From positions 36,224-100,223 of the forward strand of contig NZ_VOPZ01000006.1 of the NCBI RefSeq assembly GCF_010470665.1: DNA of 64,000 bases, in the 5' to 3' direction. The translations under genes were made by a program, and so were the position numbers. The notes below the pieces were generated by a model. It was not told the origin of the DNA. It did not search any database and saw only the letters and a program-made list of their open reading frames with translations. Positions 27,110 through 36,639 of this stretch are shown here, piece by piece (position 1 is the first letter of the stretch; each line of letters starts with the position of its first letter). Source of the stretch: Desulfovibrio sp. JC022. GTDB taxonomy: Bacteria; Desulfobacterota; Desulfovibrionia; Desulfovibrionales; Desulfovibrionaceae.

Positions 27110-28024
27110 TTGAGTGACAGAAAATGCTGGGTCGATCACAGCGGCATCGTACTGGATTCAATTGACGGATTCGATGTGATCCATTGCGAAAGTTGCGGCT
27201 TCAAGCACATCATCCCTATCCCGGACGAAGAAGAGCTGGAACGCATTTACAAACATGAGTACCACGTCAAAGATAAACCGCTCATGCTCCAGCACCAGCT
27301 GGAAGATGCGGACTGGCATGAAGCCACCAATAAAGCCCGGCTGGAATCCATTGAGAAACAGCTTAAGCGCAAAGGGACCATTCTGGACATTGGTTCCGGC
27401 AACGGTTTTTTTCTTAAGCAGGCAGTTGAAATGGGCTGGCAGGCCAAAGGCGTGGAGCCGTCCGACAAAGCTGTTGAGTATTGCAAATCCATCGACCTTG
27501 ATGTGGTTCACGGTGTGTTTGACCAGCAGTGTGCCGATTCTATCGGCAAATTTGACGTAATCCACCTCTGGGAAGTACTCGAACACCTGCCTGATCCGGC
27601 AGGGATGCTCAACCTCTGCCGACAAGTACTCAATCCCGGCGGGCTGATTGTCATCGGTGTTCCCAATGATTACAACAAGCTGCAAAAAATCATAACCTCG
27701 GACCTCGACGAAAAGCCATGGTGGGTAGCTCCCCCGCATCACATAAATTTCTTCAATCGCAATTCTCTTGAAAAATTGGTACGACGGCTGGATTTTGAGC
27801 CGCTGCATTATGAAATAACTTTTCCACTGGAACTCTTCCTGCTCATGGGCAAAAACTATTTACACGACCCGCAGCTGGGCCGCGAATGCCACGCTATGCG
27901 CAAAGAGCTTGAGCTTAACCTGACCCGCACAGGCAACCGCGAAGTGTTGGACAAATTATACAACTGTTTTGCCGAGGCCGGATTCGGACGCCATGCAGTG
28001 CTCATGGCGGGCAAAAAGGATTAA
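27110..28024 (+). CDS. Class I SAM-dependent methyltransferase with N-terminal Cys motif
   Basis: The 304-residue protein starts with TTG (CGGAG about eight bases upstream). It has a short N-terminal segment with IHCESCGFKHI. A Rossmann methyltransferase follows, with motif I LDIGSGNGFF, VIHLWEVLEHLPDP and LNPGGLIVIGVPN. It resembles methyltransferases of LPS and glycan clusters that modify sugars on nucleotide carriers. The next gene follows after three bases. Confidence 0.85.
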   Translation: MSDRKCWVDHSGIVLDSIDGFDVIHCESCGFKHIIPIPDEEELERIYKHEYHVKDKPLMLQHQLEDADWHEATNKARLESIEKQLKRKGTILDIGSGNGFFLKQAVEMGWQAKGVEPSDKAVEYCKSIDLDVVHGVFDQQCADSIGKFDVIHLWEVLEHLPDPAGMLNLCRQVLNPGGLIVIGVPNDYNKLQKIITSDLDEKPWWVAPPHHINFFNRNSLEKLVRRLDFEPLHYEITFPLELFLLMGKNYLHDPQLGRECHAMRKELELNLTRTGNREVLDKLYNCFAEAGFGRHAVLMAGKKD

Positions 28025-28027
28025 TAC

Positions 28028-28777
28028 ATGCAAAGACTGAAAGATAAGATCGCACTGGTCACCGGGGGCGGGCGCGGAATAGGCAAGGCCATCAGCCTCA
28101 AGCTGGCTACCGAAGGTGCGCAGGTTATCCTTACTTGGATTAATGACCGCGCTAGCGCAGAGCAGACTGCAACAGAAATTTCCAAAGACGGCGGAACAGT
28201 CCGCATCCTGCAACTTGAAGTAAGTGATTCTGAGTCCGTGGACTCTGTTGTCGCCGACATCGCTGCCAATGAAGGCAGGCTTGATATTCTGGTCAACAAT
28301 GCCGGAATCAATGATCCGCAGGATTTCGATAAGATCACCCCGGAAGAATGGGACCGCATCATGTCCGTTAACCTGAAAGGCCCTTTCCTGTGTACTCAGC
28401 GTTGCCTTGATCTGCTCAAGAAAAGTAAAGGAGCCAGCGTGATCAATATCGGCTCAGTCAGCGGACAATACGGCGGACCACGCACCGCCCATTACGCTGC
28501 CAGCAAAGCCGGACTAATTTCCATGACTCAGGTTGCCGCCCGCTTCGGTGCTGATTGGAATATCCGCTGCAACACCATTGCCGCAGGGCTGGTCATCTCA
28601 GATATGGCTGACGCAGGGATGCAGAATCCGGCAGTGAAAAAAGCCGCAGAAAATGTACTTCTGAAACGTTTTGCCGCTGCTTCGGAAGTAGCGGACAGCG
28701 TGGCCTACCTTGCTTCTGACGAAAGTTCCTACATCACCGCCCAGACCATCAACGTCAACGGCGGACTGTATTTCTAA
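28028..28777 (+). CDS. Short-chain dehydrogenase/reductase (FabG-like)
   Basis: This 249-residue classical SDR has the NAD(P) motif TGGGRGIG, the NNAG motif, the active-site Ser in NIGSVSG and the YxxxK catalytic pair in HYAASKAG. It lies between a methyltransferase and a split transketolase, ten bases from the latter. It may therefore reduce a keto-sugar made in this cluster; a role in fatty-acid synthesis is less likely from context. Confidence 0.9.
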   Translation: MQRLKDKIALVTGGGRGIGKAISLKLATEGAQVILTWINDRASAEQTATEISKDGGTVRILQLEVSDSESVDSVVADIAANEGRLDILVNNAGINDPQDFDKITPEEWDRIMSVNLKGPFLCTQRCLDLLKKSKGASVINIGSVSGQYGGPRTAHYAASKAGLISMTQVAARFGADWNIRCNTIAAGLVISDMADAGMQNPAVKKAAENVLLKRFAAASEVADSVAYLASDESSYITAQTINVNGGLYF

Positions 28778-28786
28778 GGAGAGACC

Positions 28787-29641
28787 ATGGACCAACTCAA
28801 ACACGGGGCCCAGCCCAAATACAAAGAGCTAGAAGATTTCGCCGCCGAACTGCGCAAATCCATCATCACCATGAACTGCTATGCCGGGTCCGGTCATCCG
28901 GGCGGCTCCCTCTCCTGTGTGGAAATCGTCAGTTGGCTGTTCAGCCGGGAAATGAATTTCAGCCCGGAAAACATGACTGATCCCTGCCGGGACCGCTTCA
29001 TCCTTTCCAAAGGCCATTCCTGTCTGACTCTCTACGCTGCTCTGGCTGAAAAAGGATTCTTCTCCAAGAATGAATTTAAAAAACTGCGCCACGCTGACGG
29101 CATATTGCAGGGCCACCCGGACCGCATTAAAACTCCGGGCGTGGAGTTCAACTCCGGTTCACTGGGACAGGGATTTTCTTTCGCGCTTGGCTGTGCGCTG
29201 GGCGCAAAACGGGCCGGACGCGACAACCGCACCTACGTCCTCCTCGGTGATGGGGAGCTGAACGAAGGCCAGATCTGGGAAGGCTGTATGTTCGGCGCGC
29301 ACCACGAGCTGGATAACATCGTTGCGGTGGTGGATTACAACAAATTTCAAAGTGATGACCTCAACGAGAACATCACCGCCCTTGAACCGCTGAACGATAA
29401 ATTCAAGGCTTTCGGCTGGCAGGTCATTGAAATTGACGGGCACGACTTCCGCGAAATTGAAAACGCATTCTACCGCGCCCGGACAACAGCAGGCAGGCCG
29501 ACTATGATCATCGCCCATACTGTTAAAGGTAAGGGAATTTCATACATGGAGAATGTTCCCAAATGGCACGGCAGCCTCTGCCCCACCGGAAAGGAACGGG
29601 AATGCGCCCTGCGCGAATGCGGATGCGAGGAGCTTAGCTAA
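28787..29641 (+). CDS. Transketolase, N-terminal (TPP pyrophosphate-binding) subunit
   Basis: The 284-residue subunit of a split transketolase has the substrate-loop motif GSGHPGGSLS and LSKGHSCLTLYAALAEKG. The TPP/Mg motif begins GDGELNEGQIWEG and ends with the asparagine of VDYNKFQ. It shares one base with the next gene, the C-terminal half (TAATG). Split transketolases are common in glycan clusters, where they can transfer two-carbon units to build unusual sugars. A collapsed second pair lies at 57284. Confidence 0.92.
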   Translation: MDQLKHGAQPKYKELEDFAAELRKSIITMNCYAGSGHPGGSLSCVEIVSWLFSREMNFSPENMTDPCRDRFILSKGHSCLTLYAALAEKGFFSKNEFKKLRHADGILQGHPDRIKTPGVEFNSGSLGQGFSFALGCALGAKRAGRDNRTYVLLGDGELNEGQIWEGCMFGAHHELDNIVAVVDYNKFQSDDLNENITALEPLNDKFKAFGWQVIEIDGHDFREIENAFYRARTTAGRPTMIIAHTVKGKGISYMENVPKWHGSLCPTGKERECALRECGCEELS

Positions 29642-30570
29642 TGCAGAATATGCGCGACGAATTCGGCAAAGCCCTTGTGGAGCTTGCCGCCATCCGTGAT
29701 GATTTCGTGGTCCTTGATGCTGATGTTGCCGGGGGAACCGGAACCTATCATTTCCGCGAGGCCTGCCCGGACCGTTTCATCCAGTGCGCCATTGCGGAAC
29801 AGAACATGTTCTCCATGGCTGCGGGACTAGCTGAATCGGGGATTATCCCCATTGTGACCTGCTATGCGGTGTTTGCCTCCATGCGTGCGCTGGAACAGGC
29901 TCGCAATTCCATTGCCTACCCGGATTTTAACGTAAAAATTGCAGCCAGCCATCTCGGTCTGGACGTAGGGCCGGATGGTGCGACTCATCAGGCCCTCGAA
30001 GATATTTCCATTTACCGCAGCATTCCAAACATGACAGTGGTCTCCCCGGCTGATCCCATTGAACTTCGGGCTGTTCTGCCCCATCTGCTGGATAACCCCG
30101 GCCCGCTCTACCTGCGTACCGGACGCAGCCCCCTGCCTAATGTATTTGATACCAACACGGTCTTTGAGCCCGGCAAGGCCCAAGTGCTTGTGGAAGGCGA
30201 AGACTGTACCATCATGGCTGTGGGAGTCATGGTCCACCGGGCCGTGCTGGCAGCGCAAAAACTCGCTGAGGAAGGAATCTTCTGCCGGGTGCTGAACATG
30301 AGCTGGCTCAAACCTATGGACGAGGAAGCGGTAATCAAAGCCGCCAAGGAAACCGGGGCCATTGTGACCTGCGAAGACCACAACAAATATGGGGGCCTCG
30401 GCGGAGCGGTTATGGAGATCGTCTGTGAAAACCATCCGATTCCTGTGGAGCGGGTGGCAATTAATGATATTTTCGGCAGTTCCGGGGAACCGGAAGACCT
30501 AGCCCGTGAATACGGACTCACGGACAATGACATCGCAACAGCGGTGCGCCGTGTTATGAAACGAAAGTAA
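29641..30570 (+). CDS. Transketolase, C-terminal (pyrimidine-binding) subunit
   Basis: This 309-residue partner of the preceding subunit has the catalytic glutamate in CAIAEQNMFSMAAGLA, the ASHLGLDVGPDGATHQ segment and a transketolase C-terminal domain (EDHNKYGGLGGAVMEIV). Together the two halves make one full-length enzyme of about 590 residues. Its end, with GSSGEPEDLAREYGLT, is useful for recognising the remnant at 57284. Confidence 0.92.
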   Translation: MQNMRDEFGKALVELAAIRDDFVVLDADVAGGTGTYHFREACPDRFIQCAIAEQNMFSMAAGLAESGIIPIVTCYAVFASMRALEQARNSIAYPDFNVKIAASHLGLDVGPDGATHQALEDISIYRSIPNMTVVSPADPIELRAVLPHLLDNPGPLYLRTGRSPLPNVFDTNTVFEPGKAQVLVEGEDCTIMAVGVMVHRAVLAAQKLAEEGIFCRVLNMSWLKPMDEEAVIKAAKETGAIVTCEDHNKYGGLGGAVMEIVCENHPIPVERVAINDIFGSSGEPEDLAREYGLTDNDIATAVRRVMKRK

Positions 30571-30579
30571 TGGAGTGAA

Positions 30580-32133
30580 ATGAGTGAAATGGTAGACCTC
30601 AAACGTCTGCTTATCATCGGCACTGCCCAGCAGAGCCACATCATAAACTTCCTCAGCGGCGTAGACTGCAATGAGACGGAAGTTCTGCTCCTGCTCCCGG
30701 AACGGGACCGGGGGATTTTTGACGACGAGAAAACCGTCTTTTTCTCCGGCACATTTCATCCATTATTCCCTCCCCTCCTAAAAGCAATGCTCACTTTCAG
30801 GCCGCATGAAGTTATTATTGTCTGCGGCATGACCTACGACCACGACAATGTGGTCCAAGCGGCTTCTTTTTACGCCAACTTCTATGACCTGCGCATCAGG
30901 ACCTGCGTCAGAAACAAACTGTCTCCGGCGAATGCCAGCCTTAAACCAAACCCGATCAAGACAATCTGCAAATGGACAAGTCTCGGAACTCTTGCACTAC
31001 TGATAAAAGCAGTATCTCTGTTTAAGCCGTTACGGATGGCAGAAATATACTCCACCCGTCTGGGGCATCTGGCCCTTGATTGTGAACTTTATCTTTCTGA
31101 AAAAGAGCTGGGCCGCCACGACGGCTTCCTTGACCTATTCTATTTCAAGGACGATCAGGTTGCCAACAACACTCTGGCCAAACTGTTCTCCCGCAAAATG
31201 AATATCAGCAATAAATTTCGCTACCTGCTGGAAGCGGTGCAATTTTTCAATCTTAACGATAACCACGGATTAAAGCTAAACACCCGGACCATCGCTCTTG
31301 GACGGGACTTTGAATGTGTCATCCAGCAGACGGATACCCATGTCTCTTTCACGGAAGAAGAAACCAAAAGAGGCCGACGCGAATTAAAGGCCCTCGGCCT
31401 TGATCCGAATCGACCGCACGTCTGCCTGCTGGGCCGCGACAATGCATTCCTGCAACAGACCATGCCCGAAAGTGACGGGGACATGCAGGAACCCCGCAAC
31501 ATGGAGATTTCCACCCTCAAAGCCGGAGCCGAAGAATTACTAAAACTCGGCTACAACGTGATCAGGATCGGCTCCATTGTTCAAGAGCCACTTAAAATCG
31601 AGCATCCCAACTTCGTTGATTACGCCAGCAGCGGTAAACATAATAATTTCATGGACATATATCTGTCCGCCACCTGTATATTTTTCGTTGGCGTACAGAG
31701 CGGGCCTATGCATGTGGCTAACGTTTTCCGCGTTCCCTGCTTGCGGATTAATGTGGCCCGGCTGGAAGTTATCGAATACTGCTCCCCGGAAGACATTGCC
31801 CTGTTCAAGCTCATCCGTTCGAAATCAACAGACCGAATTTTAAGCGTTCCTGAAATAATCAAAGCCGGAATCAGCAAATGGCCCATTGAAAACTTTGCAG
31901 ATTCCGATTTTGCGGTTATTGACAATACAGAAGACGAACTGCTGGAAGCGATAAAGGAAATGCATCTGCGGATAAACGGCAAATGGCAAACAGCTGGAGA
32001 ATATACAGAATTGCAACGGTGCTACCGTTCATTCATGAAAACTTCAGACTACAACACACGTTTTGAAACCCCGATCAGTGCTTATTTCCTGCAAAAACAC
32101 GCGGACGAACTCTTTAACTGGAAGGACAGCTGA
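30580..32133 (+). CDS. TIGR04372-type glycosyltransferase
   Basis: The 517-residue protein's C-terminal half carries the pattern of the TIGR04372 putative glycosyltransferases: VCLLGRDNAF, RNMEISTLKAGAEELLKLGYNVIRIGS, VDYASS, and FVGVQSGPMHVANVFRVPCL. The N-terminal 200 residues look Rossmann-like (LLIIGTAQQSHIINFL) but are otherwise unassigned. It ends with a TGATGG overlap into the next gene. Donor and acceptor unknown. Confidence 0.75.
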   Translation: MSEMVDLKRLLIIGTAQQSHIINFLSGVDCNETEVLLLLPERDRGIFDDEKTVFFSGTFHPLFPPLLKAMLTFRPHEVIIVCGMTYDHDNVVQAASFYANFYDLRIRTCVRNKLSPANASLKPNPIKTICKWTSLGTLALLIKAVSLFKPLRMAEIYSTRLGHLALDCELYLSEKELGRHDGFLDLFYFKDDQVANNTLAKLFSRKMNISNKFRYLLEAVQFFNLNDNHGLKLNTRTIALGRDFECVIQQTDTHVSFTEEETKRGRRELKALGLDPNRPHVCLLGRDNAFLQQTMPESDGDMQEPRNMEISTLKAGAEELLKLGYNVIRIGSIVQEPLKIEHPNFVDYASSGKHNNFMDIYLSATCIFFVGVQSGPMHVANVFRVPCLRINVARLEVIEYCSPEDIALFKLIRSKSTDRILSVPEIIKAGISKWPIENFADSDFAVIDNTEDELLEAIKEMHLRINGKWQTAGEYTELQRCYRSFMKTSDYNTRFETPISAYFLQKHADELFNWKDS

Positions 32134-33338
32134 TGGATACTCCGATTATTCTGGTACAGGCGGCATCTAGAGCTTGGAGCGGCGCACCGGACTGGTGCAT
32201 GAACGAAGTTGACGGACGCCCGGTAGTGGCCCTGACTGTTGAAAGCGCACTCAAAGAATTTCCTAAAGCGGATATTCGTATTATTGCACCTGAATTTGAT
32301 CGCGGAGGCAGGCTGAATGAACTGCCTGAAATGTTCCCGGAACACAAAATTTCTGTTTTCTACGGTCATGATGAAAGCCCGCTGGAACGCATGATCGCAG
32401 CCCTTGAGGATGCAGAGGATCAAAGTCTGGTTATCCGGGTGGACGGATTGCACTTTGGCTGGCTGGCGGAGCATGCCCGGAACATGCTCAAGCAGGCGGA
32501 AAAAGAAAAGCTGGACTGCGTAAAAACGGAAGACGATTTCCCCATCCAGCTCACCGCAGATGTCTACAGGCTAAGTGCGCTCAAAAAAGCACTCGCTATT
32601 CTGGAAGAACGGCCCAACGGCGCACCCTACCGGGTCCATCCCAAATTTTTTATGTTCTGCGAAGATGATAATTTCAAATGCTCCCGTATAGCCGGACCGG
32701 CTGTAAGCGAAGAATGGCTGAAAAAATGCCGTGAAATAGCTGAGCAGGTCTATATCGCCGGGAACATGAATGTAGGTGAACACAAGGGGATCAGTGCCGG
32801 GGACCAGCTTACATTTCATTATGAACTGGCCCTTGATTACATTGATTCTGAAGCTCTGGTTCTGGACTGTGCATGTGGTCCCGGTTACGGAGCCAGAATC
32901 ATTGCCGGTAAAGCACAAAATGTTGTTGCCGCGGATCTCGACATCGAAACAGTTCGGCAGGCCTCATCAGGTAAATATTTCGACAACATCACCTTCCAGA
33001 CCGGAGATGTGACAGACCTTAGCTTCGAAGACAATTCTTTCGATGCCATAACCAGTTTCGAGACAGTGGAACACGTCAACCCCGCACCTTTCTTCAAGGA
33101 AATGAAACGGGTCCTCAAGCCGGGAGGGCTGCTCATCTTAAGCACTCCCCAGAACAGCCTCGGGCATATCCCGGTCAATTCCCAGCATCTGCACGAGTTC
33201 TCCTTACAGGAGATCAGCGGGCTTTGTTCCGAGCATTTTGAAATCATACAGACCACAGGCATCAAACAGGGACGCATTGTCTTCCCTGATGATCCCAAAG
33301 GCCAGAATACTTTCATGGTCTGCCGCAAGGCTGTTTAA
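32133..33338 (+). CDS. Nucleotidyltransferase-like / SAM methyltransferase fusion
   Basis: The first about 200 of 401 residues resemble a GT-A nucleotidyltransferase of the SpsF/KdsB kind, beginning PIILVQAASRAW. The usual R-PGK signature is altered, so activity is uncertain. Residues about 240-370 are a class I methyltransferase (LDCACGPGYGARI, SFETVEHVNP, LKPGGLLILSTPQN). The fusion suggests a methyl group added to the sugar that the first domain recognises or activates. It overlaps the previous gene by one base. Confidence 0.75.
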   Translation: MDTPIILVQAASRAWSGAPDWCMNEVDGRPVVALTVESALKEFPKADIRIIAPEFDRGGRLNELPEMFPEHKISVFYGHDESPLERMIAALEDAEDQSLVIRVDGLHFGWLAEHARNMLKQAEKEKLDCVKTEDDFPIQLTADVYRLSALKKALAILEERPNGAPYRVHPKFFMFCEDDNFKCSRIAGPAVSEEWLKKCREIAEQVYIAGNMNVGEHKGISAGDQLTFHYELALDYIDSEALVLDCACGPGYGARIIAGKAQNVVAADLDIETVRQASSGKYFDNITFQTGDVTDLSFEDNSFDAITSFETVEHVNPAPFFKEMKRVLKPGGLLILSTPQNSLGHIPVNSQHLHEFSLQEISGLCSEHFEIIQTTGIKQGRIVFPDDPKGQNTFMVCRKAV

Positions 33339-33346
33339 GAAAAGAA

Positions 33347-33423
33347 TGCCTCCGGCGGCCAGAGAAACTTTTTGTAAAAAGTTTCTCTGGACTCTTCCAA
33401 AACTTTTATTAAGGCTTCGCCGT
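33347..33423 (+). repeat. Dispersed palindromic intergenic repeat, copy C
   Basis: TGCCTCCGGCGGC at 33347-33359 is followed by a 13-base perfect stem (AGAGAAACTTTTT, GT, AAAAAGTTTCTCT at 33361-33388). The tail is GGACTCTTCCAAAACTTTT, then ATTAAGGCTTCGCCG. The tail is shared almost base for base with copy B. It sits between two co-directional cluster genes. Confidence 0.85.
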
Positions 33424-33455
33424 TTCAAATGGCAGGCAATAAACGACATTAGTTT

Positions 33456-34685
33456 ATGAAAAAGACATTAATCGTGATCGGGGCCGGACTGGAATCCATT
33501 CCGGTTCTCAAAAAAGCTGTAGATATGGGACTGCATGTTGTAGCGGTGGACGCCAACCCGCAGGCTCCCGGATTTACTTATGCCCATGAATCGATCATCG
33601 GTTGTGTCTACACCCCGGAAAAATCGGTTGCCGCCCTGACCGAGTGGTCACAAAAGGGCGGCAAGCCGCATGGCGTAATCTGCGCGGCGGTAGATGCTCC
33701 CGGCACTGTGGCGGCTGTGGCTGATCATTTCAGACTTACCGCGGTCAGCGCGGAAACCGCCCGTCTGGCAACAGACAAAAAAGCCATGAAGGACCGTTTC
33801 GCGGAACGGGGAATACCCATCCCGTGGTATCAGGAAATTTTCAGCGCGGACGAGCTGATCCGAATTCTGGATGAACGGCGGGAAACGCTGGTCATCAAGC
33901 CTGTGGACAGCCGGGGCGCACGCGGGGTGCTGCGTCTTGTGTACGGTTCACCGGATATGCCTGATTCCGTCTGGGCATTTGAGTGTGCTCAAAAGGAATC
34001 CCCCACTGGACGGGTCATGGTGGAAAAACACCTCGACGGACCGCAGATCAGCACCGAAGGATTTGTGGTCAACGGTCAGCCCTTCTGTCCCGGATTCTCG
34101 GACCGCAACTACGAATTTCTGGACCGCTTCGCCCCCAACATCATTGAAAATGGTGGGGATCTGCCTTCTTTCCTGCCACAGGATGTACAAGCAGCTGTGA
34201 AGAAACTCTCCGGACAGGCCGCTATTGCTCTAGGCATTAAGAACTCCATGTTCAAAGGTGATATGGTCGTCCATGGCGACAAGCCCTACGTCATTGAAAT
34301 GGCAGCCCGCCTTTCCGGGGGCTATTTCTGTTCACACGAGATTCCTTGGAACACCGGAGTGGATTTTGTGGGTTCTGCTATCCGGCTGGCTCTTGGTGAA
34401 ACTCCCGCTGCCGCAGAGATGACCCCGTCCTTTCAAAAGGGCGTGGCCCAGCGATATCTTTTCCCCGATCCGGGCAAAGTCATTGCCATCGAGGGAGTGA
34501 ACAAGGCGCATAAGATGAACGGAATCAGCATGGTGGAAATCCGTACCGCCGTTGGTGAAACAATTTCCCCGGCCACCAGCCACCCAGCCCGTGCCGGAGT
34601 CATCATGTCCCGAGCACAGACCCGCGAAGAAGCCATTGAGCAGGCGGAAGCGGCTGTCGCAGCTATCAAAATCATTACCGAGTAA
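33456..34685 (+). CDS. ATP-grasp domain ligase
   Basis: The 409-residue protein has an N-terminal Rossmann preATP-grasp domain (LIVIGAGLESIPVLKKA). ATP-grasp features follow: TLVIKPVDSRGARGV and the Mg-binding VIEMAARLSGGYF. The family joins a carboxylate to an amine or other nucleophile through an acyl-phosphate. In a glycan cluster it could add an amino acid to a uronic acid. This is inference from context. The start ATG lacks a strong ribosome binding site. Confidence 0.85.
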   Translation: MKKTLIVIGAGLESIPVLKKAVDMGLHVVAVDANPQAPGFTYAHESIIGCVYTPEKSVAALTEWSQKGGKPHGVICAAVDAPGTVAAVADHFRLTAVSAETARLATDKKAMKDRFAERGIPIPWYQEIFSADELIRILDERRETLVIKPVDSRGARGVLRLVYGSPDMPDSVWAFECAQKESPTGRVMVEKHLDGPQISTEGFVVNGQPFCPGFSDRNYEFLDRFAPNIIENGGDLPSFLPQDVQAAVKKLSGQAAIALGIKNSMFKGDMVVHGDKPYVIEMAARLSGGYFCSHEIPWNTGVDFVGSAIRLALGETPAAAEMTPSFQKGVAQRYLFPDPGKVIAIEGVNKAHKMNGISMVEIRTAVGETISPATSHPARAGVIMSRAQTREEAIEQAEAAVAAIKIITE

Positions 34686-34692
34686 AGTTGAT

Positions 34693-36639
34693 ATGAAAAT
34701 CTTTGCCATATTTCATCTCAACCTCATGTTTTCTTCCATCCCCGGCGAAAGCCGCAGCGAGGTCATTAAACGCTGCTATTGGCCGCTTTTAAGGCTGGTC
34801 GAGAGCGGCTTTCCGCTGGGTATTGAAGCTTCGGGGATCACCCTTGAAATTATCCGCGATCTTGACCCGCGCTGGATCAAAAATTTCAAAACCCTGCTCC
34901 ATACTGGCAAGGCCGAATTCATCGGCAGCGGATACGGCCAGATTATAGGGCCCCTTGTGCCGCCCTCATTGAACCGGGCCAATCTTGACTTGGGCATGCA
35001 GACCGGACAGGAAATTTTAGAGACTCTCCCGCAAATCGCGCTGGTCAATGAACAGGCCTGGTCCGCCGGCATGGTCGGTCACTATCTTGAAGCCGGCTAC
35101 AAAGCGGTCTTCATGGATTATGATAATCCGGCCCGCTATGCCGACTGGGGCGAACACATCCAGCACTTTCCTCAGCGAGCAAAAGGAACCGGCGGCGAAT
35201 CCATCCCGGTAATCTGGAGCCGCTCCATGGTTTTCCAGAAGTTGCAGCGTTTCGCCCACCGGGAACTGGAACTGCCTGAATATCTTGATTACGTGGAAAA
35301 TCTGGGGACCGCTGACGGCTGGCTGCCCATATACGGCAATGATGCTGAAATTTTCGATTTTCGACCCCGCAGGTACAGACATGAAGCTGTGCAGGATACG
35401 GAAAGTGAATGGAAGCTGATCCGGCAGCTGTTTGAAATTTTGCGGGAACGCGGACACGAATTCCAATTACCCTCTACGGTCCTCCAAGGACTTAACCACA
35501 AAAATGGCGGCGAAGAGCTTGATCTGAGCTGTGCCAGCCAACCCATCCCGGTAAAAAAACAAAGTAAATACAACATCAACCGCTGGGCACTAAGTGGGCG
35601 TGACGATTTCCAGCTCAACTCCCTGTGCCGGGCAGTCTGCCATAAACTTGAACAAGACTTCCCTTTCTGCACAGAGAATGAAAAAAAATGGCGCGAACTC
35701 TGTTTCTGCTGGTCCAGCGACCTGCGCACCCACATCACCGGCAAACGGTATGATCAGGCTTTTGCGAAACTTGAGCAACTGGCCTTTGAAACCAAAGCTG
35801 CTGTCCGAGAACCTTACTTTCAAGTCTCTGGAACTCCGACCACCGACAACGGGCGCATGCTGGAATTAACAACCAATTACGCCAATATCACCCTGAACAC
35901 CGCCAAAGGGCTGGCTGTACACAAAGCCTCTTTTCCTTCTCACAAAAACATTCCTTCCTTTGGAACACTCAGTCACGGATACTTTGAAGAGATTGATCTG
36001 GGCGCGGACTTCTTTTCCGGGCACATCATCATGGAAGGACCGGGAATTCCCAAAGATACAGATCTGGCCCGAGTCACCCCGCTGATTGACGAAACCGAAG
36101 AATTCATCACGATTTCCTGCTCCATCGACCTTTATCAAGGCATGCTCGACAAGGCCATGCGCATCCATAAAGATAAAGAACAAATCGATATCCTATACCG
36201 TTTCGCATTGGATTGCAGACCTCCGGGGTTCGCACGTATCGGGCATGTCACTCTGCTAACTCAACACATGGACCCGGCAAAGCTTTTTTACTCCACCAAC
36301 AACGGCGGTCAGGAAGAAATGTTCCCATTAAACAGGCTGACCTTTGATCACAGCGACAATATTTCATTTGCCGTTTCAGCCTCGCAGGGACTGGGCATGA
36401 CTGACTCAAAAGTGGTGCTGGGTGGAGCGGAACGGGCCTTGGAAATCTGCCCCCTGCACCCGGAGCATGGATTCATCGGCATGGTCAAATGCAGACAGGC
36501 CACCCCATCGCCTTTTGTGAGAGTGTTTTTCTCCATGCAGGAGATGGATGAGACCAGCCTGCGCGGATGCGGCCCCGATCCCAAATTTACCTTCAGCACC
36601 GGGTTCAGCATCAAACCCCGCCCCGGAGAACAACTATGA
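34693..36639 (+). CDS. Glycoside hydrolase family 57-like protein
   Basis: The 648-residue protein begins MKIFAIFHLNLMFSSI. It carries the GH57 catalytic pair as best I can place it: a glutamate at about 120 in ALVNEQAWS and an aspartate at about 217 in YGNDAEIFDF. There is no signal peptide, so it should be cytoplasmic. GH57 enzymes cleave or rearrange alpha-glucans and related alpha-glycosides. I use the ATG at 34693; an in-frame start at 34552 would run into the ATP-grasp gene. The stop overlaps the next start (ATGA). Confidence 0.82.
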   Translation: MKIFAIFHLNLMFSSIPGESRSEVIKRCYWPLLRLVESGFPLGIEASGITLEIIRDLDPRWIKNFKTLLHTGKAEFIGSGYGQIIGPLVPPSLNRANLDLGMQTGQEILETLPQIALVNEQAWSAGMVGHYLEAGYKAVFMDYDNPARYADWGEHIQHFPQRAKGTGGESIPVIWSRSMVFQKLQRFAHRELELPEYLDYVENLGTADGWLPIYGNDAEIFDFRPRRYRHEAVQDTESEWKLIRQLFEILRERGHEFQLPSTVLQGLNHKNGGEELDLSCASQPIPVKKQSKYNINRWALSGRDDFQLNSLCRAVCHKLEQDFPFCTENEKKWRELCFCWSSDLRTHITGKRYDQAFAKLEQLAFETKAAVREPYFQVSGTPTTDNGRMLELTTNYANITLNTAKGLAVHKASFPSHKNIPSFGTLSHGYFEEIDLGADFFSGHIIMEGPGIPKDTDLARVTPLIDETEEFITISCSIDLYQGMLDKAMRIHKDKEQIDILYRFALDCRPPGFARIGHVTLLTQHMDPAKLFYSTNNGGQEEMFPLNRLTFDHSDNISFAVSASQGLGMTDSKVVLGGAERALEICPLHPEHGFIGMVKCRQATPSPFVRVFFSMQEMDETSLRGCGPDPKFTFSTGFSIKPRPGEQL

